Positions 23,641 to 34,859 of a stretch of DNA of 64,000 nucleotides are shown here, one piece after another. Location of the stretch: NCBI GenBank assembly GCA_010094045.1, contig ML986689.1, forward strand, positions 69,265 to 133,264. The letters are read 5' to 3'. The notes under the pieces are model-generated. The model saw only the letters and a list, made by a program, of their open reading frames with translations, was not told the DNA's origin and did no database searches. Every line of letters begins with the position of its first letter. The stretch's first letter is position 1. Source of the stretch: Lojkania enalia (lineage: Eukaryota > Ascomycota > Dothideomycetes > Pleosporales). A program made the position numbers and the translations under genes.

Positions 23641-24460
23641 GATGAGGATAGAAACTGACAATACTGACAGACTCTATGATTATAGGGCTGATTAGAGGGG
23701 CATTGCTTGAGTTCAGCTTGGGTATTTGAACCCTTTCAGGATCCTGTTAGGCCTCATGGATCAACCAACAGCCCCGATGCTGTTCTTCTACGATTGGATG
23801 GGCAACGGCATTAAACCGGGTAGCGCCTTTATCTGCGACCCTCCCTTTAAAATATCTTTATTCCTGACTAGCGGAAGGCCTGAATATATATTCACACCAC
23901 CCATTTGGTTGAAAAGAAGGGCCATGGAAAGCGACATTGTAGCGGTGTGAGCATTGGCCATGATCAGTTCGAAGGCGAAGCTCAGATCGTCGGAAACAAG
24001 ACACAATCAAGCAATATCAGGCAGGCAATCTACAAGATCAACGGAATGGTCCTAGTCGCCGATGTGCTGTCGCAAAGTGGGGAATTGCATCGATCGCCTC
24101 CGCTCGCTCTCGGTATTGGTGGCCTTACCGAGCCGAACAAACTAGATATTGCGGTGCTGTTTTCAGCTCCACCAAAACAGTTCTTAGGCCTTTTAGGCCT
24201 TTCTTGCCTAACAAAACTCCCGCATCATTGGGTGGTACAGTGTGTAAGCGAAACACCGTGATTGACACCACATGTCCCTCAGCCATGCGGATCATACTTT
24301 TGGGGAAGGAGTTTGCAATGTTCAATTTCACAGATTAAGCTATTTAAGGAAACGAAATTTGTCGTTCGGAATTTCAATGCTTATGCTCATGTCCTAGAAT
24401 ATTTTCTATCCTTTTTGATTAATTATATTCAAATAGTACAGCGGGGGCTGTTATTTAAGG
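23641..24460. other. Intergenic with unassigned open frames
   Basis: Overlapping frames on both strands (23905-24261 plus, 23788-24006 minus, 24125-24331 minus) have residue patterns that look partly protein-like, but I could not match them to a family or join them into one gene. This may be a further decayed gene. It separates the sulfatase and GH79 pseudogenes, which are divergently oriented. Confidence 0.35.
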
Positions 24461-26233
24461 ATGCATCCAAAAACTCTTGTTGTTTTATTTCTCTGCAGCG
24501 TTAGAAGTACAGCTGATTCTGTGAAGAGAGTAGGTGGTGAAACTGCCATAAACGTACCGGCTGCTGTACCTAGCGGGGCTTCCCTCTCGGTAGCCCACGA
24601 TTTTACTGGTTTCGCATTCGAGGAGAGGTCTTTCTACTACTATTTTGGTGTGTACAGTCGCTGCATTTCTAATGAATGTCCTGATGGTTAGAAGGCAGCT
24701 CTAGCGAAGCGAGAAGTGTCTCGGAATCTTGTGAATGCTATCGCTGAAAAGACGAATACAGAGCCCAATATTCGTGTAGGAGACACATCTCTGTAGTCTA
24801 CCCTCTGAACTGATAATTATCCACCGAGAGACTAACTTTGCTTAGAGATGACTCCCAGTGTGGCCCTAATCAGGACGAACCTATCAGGATACCTCCGGGA
24901 GAAGAGTGCCAAGGAATCCCGTCAAATATGACCTTTGGCCCGTCATTCTTCGATGCATTTGCAGTTCTACCAAACGCTAGATATGTTATTGACATCCCCA
25001 TGAAGAAGGACAATCTTGAGAACAGCAAGGCAATTGCCAAAGATGCGTATCAAAAAATTGGGGCGGAGAAGATAGTTTCCTTCGAGATAGGCAACGAGCC
25101 CAATAACTACGGTCAAAATATGGACATGGCAAAATATATAAAGAAGTGGAAAACCTGGTCAGCGGAGATCTAGAAAATACTGGGGTTGAATGAGAATGAG
25201 AAAATATATCAGGCTGTCGCTTTGGGGTCAGAAACGGGCAGGACGCATTTCCCAGGAGGCACGCCCAAGGATTGGAAAGTGTATGACATCCGAGTGCCCC
25301 GAAAGTGGCATACTACTGACAAAGCGTTCATAGGCCCCATATATTTGAGAGAGGTCTCAAGACTATTACATCTCGGATTAAGTCTGCATCCATGCATTAG
25401 TAAGAGCCTCCAGATTCAAGTAAGATTCTGGAAACTGACGAGAACTTAGTTGCCAGGAGAAAGCCAACGGGGCATCGGATCTACAGTACGATTTGATGAA
25501 TTTCACCGCTATCGTTAGGGGCTCGGAATTTGAAAAAGATGCTGTCGATTACCTTCGGAACCGGACTCCGCCTATCCCCCTTTCTCTTGCTGAAGATGGA
25601 AGTGTTCTAGGGAACGGATCAAATAACGATGCTCTCGAAGCGGTTCTGGGATCGGCACTATGGTAGGCGGACTTCTTTCTATATAGCATGACCATTGGCG
25701 TGAACAAGATTAATTGGCAATCTGGACTCACTTTTCCATTTGCCCTTTGGAATCCAACATACGAAAACAAAAACAACAAGACGTTTCTAGCGAGCGTTCA
25801 TCCTGCATTCTATGGACAAATTTTCTCCGCCGAATTCAGAGGCAATGCCGACAACGTCCGCATATCGAGTATTGCACACCATACTTTCTTATCAGCATAT
25901 GCAGCGTACGATAATACAAAGCTTAGAAGGGTAGCGATTTTTAATCTGCAGTTATGTGGTAGAGACGATCGGCCAACGACGAAGGTCACTTTGCAAATAG
26001 AGGCTGAATCATCCGTAGTACATATAGAGGTTAAGAAGTTGACAAGCCCTGGTGGAGGAACAGCCAGTGCTAGTGAGATCACATGGAGCGGAATGCAGTG
26101 GATGGCTGAAAGTGGCGGGAAATCGGTACGAGTTTTGAACAATACAGTGACGCTACGAGTCACTGATGGTAAGGTTGAAATTGACGTGAGCGCTAGCGAG
26201 GCAGTTATAGCCTTTGTAAGGTATACAGTCTGA
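24461..26233 (+). pseudogene. GH79-type beta-glycosidase (beta-glucuronidase/heparanase-like), broken
   Basis: The reading starts with a signal peptide (MHPKTLVVLFLCS) and the N-terminal block SGASLSVAHDFTGFAFEE, then NLVNAIAEKT and PNIRVGDTSL. GPSFFDAFAVLPNARYVIDI and SFEIGNEPNNYG follow; the latter is the acid/base Glu in N-E-P. LSLAEDGSVLG carries the likely nucleophile Glu, ALW-ADFFLYSM comes next, and a C-terminal beta-sandwich (VEIDVSASEAVIAFVRY) ends the gene. This order is that of fungal glycoside hydrolase family 79. The gene is interrupted by in-frame TAG codons at 24794, 25171 and 25664, the second in a position where CAG (Gln) would fit. There is also a frame change after the first intron and a further break near 25440. 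Both catalytic Glu codons survive. It would have been secreted and acted on uronic-acid-containing glycans. Confidence 0.8.
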
Positions 26234-27473
26234 ACCTAAATTAGGTTAGACTTTGATATCTTTATTTCCACTGAACACTTCAGCTCAACTTATTCATGCC
26301 ATGCAAACATTTCCGCGACATGGTCCGGCGGAATACATTCATCACTTGCTTGCTTTGCGAGCTAACTGCTAGGTGAATGAAAGAAGCCTTGATACTTGCA
26401 ACTGGTACCTCTTCGGCGTGTGGGTCATTAAGGGATATTGCTCGGAGAATTGGGCCTAAAGAAAGTTAGAGGCTCAGAAAACTACATGAGCTATTATTCA
26501 TCATCGTTCCATGATGAATTGTTGGCGATAAGGAGCATGGTGATCAATTGGACCATTTATAGCGGATCCAGGCTTCATGTAAGCTTATATTGAGTTTTCC
26601 GTTCATAGATAGATGCGGAGACCTGACAATCACAAGCTCGTCATATTATATATCTCTCGGACTCTTTCTGTGATATTGGGCGCCTAACAGGCTAGAACTA
26701 GATGCATAGGTGCCCGTGGTGGCCTAAATGGGCCATATGTGTATGAGTGTGAAGGCCTTATGGAGATCACAGCGCTCTCACCGAATTTTGCCCCTATCGA
26801 AGAAGATCGATCGCGATTATACCACACGGCCTCAGAAGACTTTCAGTTGCGTGAATATTTGACCAATCGGCCTCATTTTATAAGTCCCGTAGTAGAAATA
26901 CTTCCGCGATCCCCGTCGTAGTTCCCGGAGCTTAACCACTGGTTCTCGTTAGGCAATATACTTTCTCAGCTAAGGCGTTCTCCCAGCTGAGCGCTGACAA
27001 AATATGTTGATCATTACACAGGAAAGCATTTTCAAGGTTGGAAGTTTACTATCTTGCCTGCTCGAATGACTACCTAGGTATCACTACCGCAAATGTCTTT
27101 TTGGAATGAAGTAATAGCAAGCCTCAAATACAAGGGTAAAAACAGGAAAGCAAAGTTTTCGCCAAAGCGCCCATCACTAAATTTGAATTATTGACCTGTA
27201 ATTCTCGCTTGGCCATGTTAGCAGCTAGATCGCCTTACCCATGAGCAATGCAGCTCACTCAAAGTGGTCTTCGTAATGCTTTCTAAATGCATCTAGGATC
27301 TTCCAATATATGGTAAGGCTGACTAGAGATGGTGCTCATGAAGCGCACCAATGATTTAGAGGAGAAGCCGAGAGTTATAAATATAGATGAAGCGCAACCC
27401 TCCGTCTGTCTAAATGCTCTACTAGCTTTACACTGCTTTCTATCGGTATCTATATCACTAAATCATATACACA
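26234..27473. other. Intergenic, no supported gene
   Basis: No frame above background and no repeat copy was seen between the GH79 pseudogene and the SGNH esterase gene. The right part presumably contains the promoter of the esterase. Confidence 0.45.
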
Positions 27474-29169
27474 ATGAAGAGGAGTATCCTATCTTTAGCG
27501 GCCTTGTTGCCGAATATAATTGGTCAGTGATTTACAACTGCCCTGCTCCAACCGTTGCTAATATTTGACTGAAGCGCCAATGGGCATCCCGTCCTCTGAG
27601 CTGCACAGCTTAGAATCTAGACAAGACTCCGTCCTAGACCTGCCTGCGATTGCTGACACCTTTACTCCACACGATAAAGCTGTCATCGTTAGCATCATGG
27701 GAGACTCATACAGTGCTGCACCAGGCGCAGGCAACCCGAAGCCAGGGGATTATGCACAAAAGTGTCACCAGTTCGATGAATCCTATGGTTTCCAGTTGAT
27801 AGACAAGTTCCCCTTCTGGTCTTCTTGGGGAGTTCTCGGCGGTTTTACGGCATGCACTGGGGACAAGACAGATGACTTTCTCAACAAGCAGATTGGTAGG
27901 ATGGATAACGACAACGACATAGTTGCTCTCACCCTGGGCGGTAATGATATTGGTTTTGTCCCTATTGTCTTTGCCTGCCTGCTCACTGGTAATCTTGGAC
28001 CGGACTGTGACAAGCGGCTTACACATGCTGAGCACATGCTTGGGGGAGGAGGGCCAGGAACCTTGCACGATGCCATTTTCAGAGTCTGGGACGCGATATT
28101 TCGGAAAATGAAGAAGGACTGGCACTACCAGGTCTACCAAATCGGATACCCTCTCTTTTTCAACGAAGACTCAGATTGGTGCAACGAGCAATCTTTCAAG
28201 TTAGTCGCAAAGCCGGGGCCAAAATTGAGTAAAGGCCGTCGCCGTCGTCTCAATAACATTATCCGCTTATACAATAAACAAATGGCAAGCTGGGTCGACG
28301 CTTATAATAACAAGAATAAGAACCACGAGCTTGATTGGGGCCACGAGAGAATCTTTTTCGTAAACCCCGACTCAGCGTTCCACGGCCATCGCTTTTGCGA
28401 GCCCGGGGTTCAAGATCCTTCGTTCGAGGATGATAGAATTTGGTTATTTGGCGCGGGGACGAAGGACAACAGTGGAAATAATGCACTTTCCCAGGCCACG
28501 AACCTAACCGATATCGACAATAATATGCTCTTTTCTGGTCCGCCCTATGAGCATGTCAACGCGACCCACTGCAAAGATGATTCAGCGTATGACACGGAGG
28601 ACGACTTCACGATCCTTTGCGACTACGCCCGAAACATCAACTCAACTTCGGACCTCGAATCTACTGTACAAGTCAGCATTCGTAACATGGCGAAGCGCTC
28701 CTTCCATCCTCGCACTAAGGGTATGAATGCAATGCGCGCTGCCCTTTCCGTTAAGCTCCGTCAACAGCGCACGAACGACGCATACCAGCTCACCCATGGG
28801 CTCTGTAGCTTCCACATGAAGGAATTCGCAATTTGTACTCGAGGAGAACGTCTACTTAAGGCTTATGTAATGCCCCTCCTTGATCACGTCAAATTGCGTA
28901 TTGGTGGGACTACGGATAGTCAGCCTCGGGATATCAACGATTGGGAGCCATATAGTATGACAAGCGACTTGCCAGATACACTCAAAATTACCGGAGAGAA
29001 CGTAGGTGACTATGTGCAGTTCAATTATCAGGACAAATCTTGGACGACGGATGCTCACGATTATCCCGAAGGGAACAATGATGGGTGGTGCGACACGGGC
29101 GGGTGGGCCAATGGACCTGGTGGATGCGACAGGGCAATTAGAGATATGGACTGTACATTTCATTGCTAA
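27474..29169 (+). CDS. Secreted SGNH/GDSL-type esterase
   Basis: Exon 1 (27474-27522) encodes a signal peptide MKRSILSLAALLPNIIA. The 52-bp intron 27523-27574 has a TTTGACTG branch-like site and acceptor GAAG. Exon 2 continues to 29169, giving 547 residues. A Kex2-like LESRQ site follows the signal peptide. The SGNH blocks are block I MGDSYSAAPGAG (nucleophile Ser61), block III LGGNDIGF (Asn140), HGHRFCEPG near 286-294, and the late RSFHPRTKG with the probable catalytic His394. A C-terminal extension of about 130 residues is Cys- and Trp-containing with no domain I can name. The enzyme should hydrolyse carboxylic esters (lipid, acyl-glycan or similar) outside the cell; the substrate is unknown. 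The reading frame is clean, unlike the two hydrolase genes to its left. Confidence 0.88.
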
Positions 29170-29705
29170 GCGAGTGGATGGAGGAATCACAGAGGGAGGT
29201 GTACGGACCGCTCTGGGGAGTGTAACGCTCCTACTTGTGTAGTAATTGATATCATTCGTTTCGTGGACATTCATCATTTGGAAACGATCAGATATAAGCC
29301 CCTAAAAGCCTTCGAGCAACTATCAAGTTATTGGAAGTAGGCTCTATAATATGAACGAATAGCCAAGTGAAGAACGTGTGATCCATCAGCGGCACCTTAG
29401 TGTTTAGGGGAGGGGGGTGTGGGTAGTGGGGTCGGATATTGCGGGGTTCTGCGGCTGAGCTTCTGGCTTGCGTCTGGCTTCCCTTGATACTTTTCGATGC
29501 CCATTGAAGCACATTTCTAAGCTGAGTTTGATTCTACTAGAGCCTCAACTACACGTGCACACATGGGTTTGTGGGAATCACTCCATCTCTCTCGCGCCAC
29601 TAGGTAACAGCTGTTTCGAGATCTGGACGGAGTATTTACAACATCTTTTCAAAACCCCGAAGGCGATCAAAGCAGGGCGCATACCTGTTGCAAGGTCTGA
29701 GTAAA
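29170..29705. other. Intergenic, promoter side of the HET gene
   Basis: There is no supported coding sequence. Frames here are short and without signature. It separates two plus-strand genes. Confidence 0.5.
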
Positions 29706-31873
29706 ATGCTATGCAAATTCTGTGAAGGATTTAGACGCACCGTTGATCTCTCTGAAGCGCAAGAAGTACAGTTACACGATAGCTTCGATGCCTTGCGAGC
29801 AAACTCGGAAGCGAGATGCCATCTCTGCCGGATGATCCATACAGACCTCCATAACCAGCACGAGAGCGAGAAAATTGAAGGTAGCTCTCTTGTCATCGCC
29901 AAAGTTGTTCCGTATAAAGGATTCATAGTGTCGTTCCGAGAGCAATCAACCATGGGAACGGGGGATGGGGTAGGCAAACCGAACATGGCTGACGTGAAAG
30001 TTATTGTAGAGCAATTGAGCGTTCCAAGTGAGCCGAGGCCCAAATCTTCGCTTTGATTATCCCTTAATAAATCTTTAATGCAGGAAGAATTGAAACTACC
30101 TTCCAGGAGCTACAGGACGTAGAAGATAGTCATACCGGATCAGCAAGTGCCTGTAGGGCTGCTTTAACGTGGCTGGCTGAATGTACAGATGGCCACCCGG
30201 TATGCGACACGCCTAATGCTTTAGACGCATCTCTTCCCAACAGAATCATTGATGTTGGTGACTATAATGATTCTGAAGAGCCTCGTCTCGTCGAGAACAA
30301 AGGGAATATGACTGGCGGATATGTAGCTCTCAGTCATTGTTGGGGTGGTAGTAGTCACATAAGAACGACCGTTGCAAACCTTCCCCACCACAAGTCTGAG
30401 ATTAAGTTGGCAACGCTACCTAAGACGTTTTTTGACGCTGTTCATGCAACGCGAGAGCTAAGAATACGTTATTTATGGATCGATTCTCTCTGTATTGTTC
30501 AAGATGACCCCGCAGATTGGGAGAAAGAAGCTGCGCTTATGGGGAAATACTACAGCAATTCATTGATAACTATTTCTGCCGCACATGGCAGGAATAGCGA
30601 AGCTGGCATATTTCATCAACGGGATTACCTTTCAACACGGCCGTGCCAGATGAGTCTACGATACAATGGCAACTGGCGACTAGCATACGCTTATGCTCGG
30701 GATACATCTTTTCAAATCTCCAAGTCAAGCATGTCCGGCTTGAAAGAGCCATTGCCCCTCTATAGTAGAGCTTGGGTCCTACAAGAACAGGTCCTTCCAC
30801 CACGTACTCTGACATACACCACACGGGGTGTATATTGGCGCTGTCAAGCCATGCGCTTTGACGAGCGAGCACCATTGGCGATGAGCATTAGCGACTTGCT
30901 TCGCGACAAGCCGTCGAATTTGGGTACATTTAAAGGCGACCCTCGCGAAATTGAGTCTACGATAGCAGAGTTGCAGCGGAATTGGATTTTCCACAATCAC
31001 AACGCGCATTTTACCCAAGCATCGAAAGCACCAAAACCTTTCCATAGAAATGGATGCGGAGGGGATCACTTTATCCAGGATTGGGGTCGATTAGTACACG
31101 ATTACACTTCACGAGGAATGACACGCCAATCCGACAAGCTTGTGGCCATCGCGGGTATCGCTAACATTGTTTCCGAAAACAGGTCCATTGAATATACAGC
31201 GGGTATCTGGAGTACATCAAAAGATTCTATTGCTCTAGGACTTCTATGGTCAGCATCAAAGCCAGGGCGAAGACTCCTCGACGTTGCACCATCCTGGTCA
31301 TGGGCATCGATTGAGGAGGAAGTGATGTGGCCGGGCCATTTGAGTGTGAATCTTTGGCAGACTGCTCAATTTCTCCGTTTTGAGAGCTCTGGAACGGTAG
31401 CGCGTAGTCGGGGAGAAATCACTCTTCGAACCAACGTTAGACTTGGCATTGTAAGCACGGCTGGGAAAGTTGAAATCGCTAAGTGGCCGGAGATAGGCAA
31501 TGATGGGGCTCTTCCCAGCTTCGGTGATTCGGGTATGTCTACCGGGATCACACCCCACTGGAAGCAGGGAGTAATATCGCTTGACGAAGCGCTTCAACCA
31601 CTTCAACTCGTTTACCTGGTAGAATTGGCTATTGGGAAAATCAACGCCAATCGGAAAGACTGGCTAGTCCATGCTTTGGCGGTAATTAATGCCGAGGGGA
31701 AGCCGGGAAAGCTCCGTCGAGTGGGATTTTCAACTTGGCACCAGGGCGTTTGGAATAGTCCTGTTGAAAGTTTGGCTCTAGATGCAACCACAAGTAGTGA
31801 TAATAGCAGGGTTGATGGGACTGAACGGGATATGACTCTGAAACTCAGGGAAATGGGCGTCACTATTGTATGA
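29706..31873 (+). CDS. HET (heterokaryon incompatibility) domain protein
   Basis: Two exons (29706-30027 and 30084-31873, 56-bp intron) give 703 residues. The N-terminal part has a Cys pair and CHLCRMIH segment before the HET domain, as in many members. The HET domain begins near residue 182 with GYVALSHCWGG, continues with LPKTFFDAVHATRELRIRYL and WIDSLCIVQDD, then WEKEAALMGKYYSNSLITIS and YSRAWVLQEQVLPPRTL. The C-terminal third (ALGLLWSASKPGRR, APSWSWASIEEE) is the usual companion region. HET proteins trigger programmed cell death when incompatible strains fuse or on other non-self signals; the partner of this one is unknown. It is a cytosolic protein with no membrane segment. Five bases of target duplication for a nested LTR pair begin 38 bp after its stop codon. 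Confidence 0.93.
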
Positions 31874-31915
31874 CGAAGTAACGAACTTACTGATAGTCAG
31901 TTGGCCTACATGAAT

Positions 31916-32212
31916 TGTAAGGCCATATATATGGCACGATCTGTCACATGTTTCTACTATCCTATTATAGTTGGTCTGTTTTCAGGCCTATATAGTCTCG
32001 CCATCGCCAGCTTCTGCCGAAGCAGGCCACTTACCCTCCTTCAATACATCAATATTTGCCTCAGCAATTGATGCTCCCTGATACGCGACACGATCCCTAC
32101 TAAGGACCAGCCCTGATATTATGTGATACTAGGATAGACATTATCAACAGCCTTGATCCTTCATAGATATCAATCAGCGCAGGTCTACTCCTCATCTTCC
32201 TGACACCTTACA
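31916..32212 (+). mobile_element. Family E solo-LTR-like element, interrupted by a family C element
   Basis: The element starts TGTAAGGCC and ends CACCTTACA, so its ends are short inverted repeats. It is flanked by the perfect direct repeat TGAAT (31911-31915 and 32213-32217). Removing the inserted family C element and its duplicated CGATC leaves 143 bp, the same length as the second copy at 53835-53977, to which it aligns over its length. It has no coding capacity. Confidence 0.85.
31942..32090 (+). mobile_element. Family C solo-LTR-like element, nested in family E
   Basis: The 149-bp element starts TGTCACATG and ends ACGCGACA. It is flanked by CGATC on both sides (31937-31941 and 32091-32095). 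The second copy at 45406-45554 has exactly the same length in opposite orientation. It sits inside the family E element, so it inserted later. Confidence 0.88.
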
Positions 32213-32460
32213 TGAATGACTCGGGGTTGATATACTATTGATAAGGCCCAAGCCTGCGTCGTTCGCAACACGGCCGAGCAAAGTCTGGCACGGAATTTCA
32301 AGGCAGCCCTCGAGACCACGAAAAGCAATTTTCTCGCGGCATATTGCACAAAATTATGGCAATGTAGGATTCCTAGTGAGTCTCCCGTCGGTTTTCGTAC
32401 CTAGGATAATGAAAGCAACCATGGTGGGAGGTGGTTATGGTGACAGCGGCTTGTTGTATA

Positions 32461-32687
32461 TGTGATAGGGATTTGGCGAGTCTACTGAGTACGATTTCCT
32501 ACCACCGTACGGGAGCAAGTTATCCGGCTGCAGGTTGTATCGGATACCGTCGCACGATATCAAATCACGCTGGATATCAGCTGATATACCCTTCCTTATA
32601 TACATAAATATGGCCTGCTGGCCATCCTCAATCAACCAGTTCAGCTCCTCATCTCCCTCCCTGAGACAAGATTCGCCTCTCACCACA
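32461..32687 (+). mobile_element. Family A solo-LTR-like element, copy 1
   Basis: The 227-bp element starts TGTGATAGGG and ends CTCACCACA, flanked by GTATA (32456-32460 and 32688-32692). It is nearly identical over its whole length to the 227-bp copy at 46906-47132. Direct repeat length and TG...CA ends fit an LTR. No primer-binding site or internal retroelement sequence follows. Confidence 0.9.
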
Positions 32688-32692
32688 GTATA

Positions 32693-33429
32693 TAGTATAA
32701 GCGAGAGGGAATGTGGGACTGTTATTGTAAGATATGCAGACGAAATATGCTGAAGGCTAGTCTCATGCCTTTGATTTATAATGGCAATGTTACAGAGATA
32801 GCTTGTGCCATGATTTTGGCTGCTAGAAGATTATGAGGAAAGGAGATATATATGCAACATGATGAGGCTTCGAGTATGAAACGGCCCTAGGGAGACTTCA
32901 TCATGCTCTATCGAAGACCATACAGTGGAATGCAGTGGGGAAATAACCCATTGCTTGAATGCAAAATGTCGCTTTTTTCTGAAACCGGTGAGCGCGGGAT
33001 TAATTGACGCCTTATAGGTGGAACTACGCTCGTATGGGTACGCCACCACTTCCAGTTTAGGTAGCAAAGCGAAGCCACAACTGCTCGCAATGATGTGACC
33101 CTTCTTTAAAATTCGAACGTTTTCTAGACTCATAAGCCACGTGTGCGATGAGGCTTAATGTATTCGCAAGTATTTAGCATGATGCATGTGTCAGCGCCGG
33201 CTTGGTTTGCAAACTGCTACTTTCCTGTCTTGCTACCTTACTACCTCCTCAGTTGACATTCTTGGTAGTAAATTAATATCTAATGCTGCTAGTACCAGTC
33301 TTGGCCTTTGTATCCTCCCTGAATCCAGCCAACGGGCAGACCCGCCCAGACCCTTGTTCCCCTTCATGTGCGGACGGTGCTACATCCTCTTTCTGCAGTT
33401 CGTCTAGGTCGGCCCTTAGCTATATCACT
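32693..33429. other. Intergenic, no supported gene
   Basis: Short frames only. The segment 33300-33410 contains a Cys/Ser-rich plus-strand reading that may be the decayed upstream part of the membrane-protein pseudogene to the right, but I cannot join it confidently. Confidence 0.4.
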
Positions 33430-34160
33430 AGCTGAGTACGATTGGCATGCAGTTCTCTCGGTTTTGTTTTTCCCGAAATTAGTGCCGCAATCACGGTATA
33501 CTTCGCGGCCTGCTCTGGGGATGGAGGAGTCTTAGAGACCTCGCAAACTCCCGAACTAGTCCCGATTACCACACCTGCTACTACCGCCGCTTCTTAAACC
33601 AGCATTTCACCGATCCTACCTTCGGGTCCGCAAGAGTCGCCGTCGGAGATAAGCTATTCACAGACCGCAGATATACCAGACGTATCCGCATCCATACTCG
33701 CCTCCGACTTATTAAGTTACACGAGCTTACCCCTTCCTCAGCCATCAAGCACCGACGATGTCTACACTTCTTCCGACATAGCATCATCTGGTTCCTCCAG
33801 TAGACCACATAACCCGAGCCAACAGATTCCATGTTCGCATCGATCCAACGATCATCTACGGAAACACGCTTTACTACTACCACCACCACCGATTACCCTA
33901 CGCCTAGCGGCGATGAGAATTCTGGATTGAACAAATCTGATCGGATAGCCCTCGGGACCTCATTGGGTATTGCTCTTCTAGCGCTGCTTGTTGGCATTGC
34001 TGCCTTTTTTGTTGAATATAGAAAGCGGAACGTAGGCTCGGCCGTAGAATCCAACGCCATAGAACTTCATCGAGGCATAAATAGGGGCCAGACAACGGGA
34101 GCGATTGGTCATCAAGAAGTTATTGGATCGAAGACCATCTATAATATTTTCCATAGGTGA
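33430..34160 (+). pseudogene. Ser/Thr-rich single-pass membrane protein, broken
   Basis: The plus strand reads as a Ser/Thr/Pro-rich extracellular segment in two frames. From about 33500 to 33830 the frame gives VPITTPATTAAS, then a TAA stop at about 33595, then SGPQESPSEISYSQT and similar. After 33831 the same composition continues in another frame (SSTETRFTTTTTTDYPT), followed by one membrane helix (ALGTSLGIALLALLVGIAAF), a basic stop-transfer YRKR and a 40-residue cytoplasmic tail. Such an arrangement is typical of fungal wall-sensor or mucin-like membrane proteins. The stop and the frame change suggest a broken gene. An unrecognised intron could remove one of the two defects. The 5' limit is a guess, and no start codon with signal peptide was identified. 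Confidence 0.5.
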
Positions 34161-34859
34161 GGGACTGGGAGTGGGGCGCGAGTGTAACCACTTTGGCATT
34201 AGGGTACGGTAGTTTTGCTTTTTTTTTTTTTTTGCCGTGCTTGATGATACTTTACCGAAGTTCGAGAGGATCTTTTAGGGCGTTTCCTTGATATGTTTTT
34301 AACGCTCTAGTGATGTAAATATCTATTGATATTTTACTGCCTGATTGTAAAATTTATTTTTGAAAGTAGTGTGAATATGCCAGCTCCACAACTTCATAAT
34401 ACGTTGAACTCGTGTTTCACTAGATAATTGGACATTAAATAAGTGGTTACATTGATATCTCAGGCAAAAAATCCGGATAATCTGTCGAAATAGCGGCACA
34501 TTCGCATCTGCAGCTTCTCAGCCTTGGCTCAAGTTTAGGTAAGGCCGCAGGAGCCGTAATTAAAATAATAGATAAGATCAGAACAACGCAACTATGTTTT
34601 AGAAATCAAATGTGCAGTAAAGAAAAATATTACTTTTACATTATCCTTCAAAATATTCGAATTTTGTAAAGAGCGTCATGTTCTCATAAGGAGCGCCAGA
34701 TTACCGGTACAAAAATGTGACATCACAGACCATACAAAACCTGGATCCGGCTCAGCGAGTATTGCAATTTCCTACCAGTCCTCCAAATGTACGCTCAAAG
34801 GCTTACTTGCAAACTTCTCCTTCTGCGGTCATTGTAAGGCCTATATCATCTCTGCGAAT
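34161..34859. other. AT-rich intergenic region
   Basis: A T run at about 34219-34233 and generally AT-rich sequence with no coding signal lie between two convergent genes. Confidence 0.5.

Noticed and set aside
23788..24331. Protein-like frames on both strands between the sulfatase and GH79 pseudogenes
   Set aside because: Composition hints at a decayed gene, but I could not choose a strand or join the frames into a known family.
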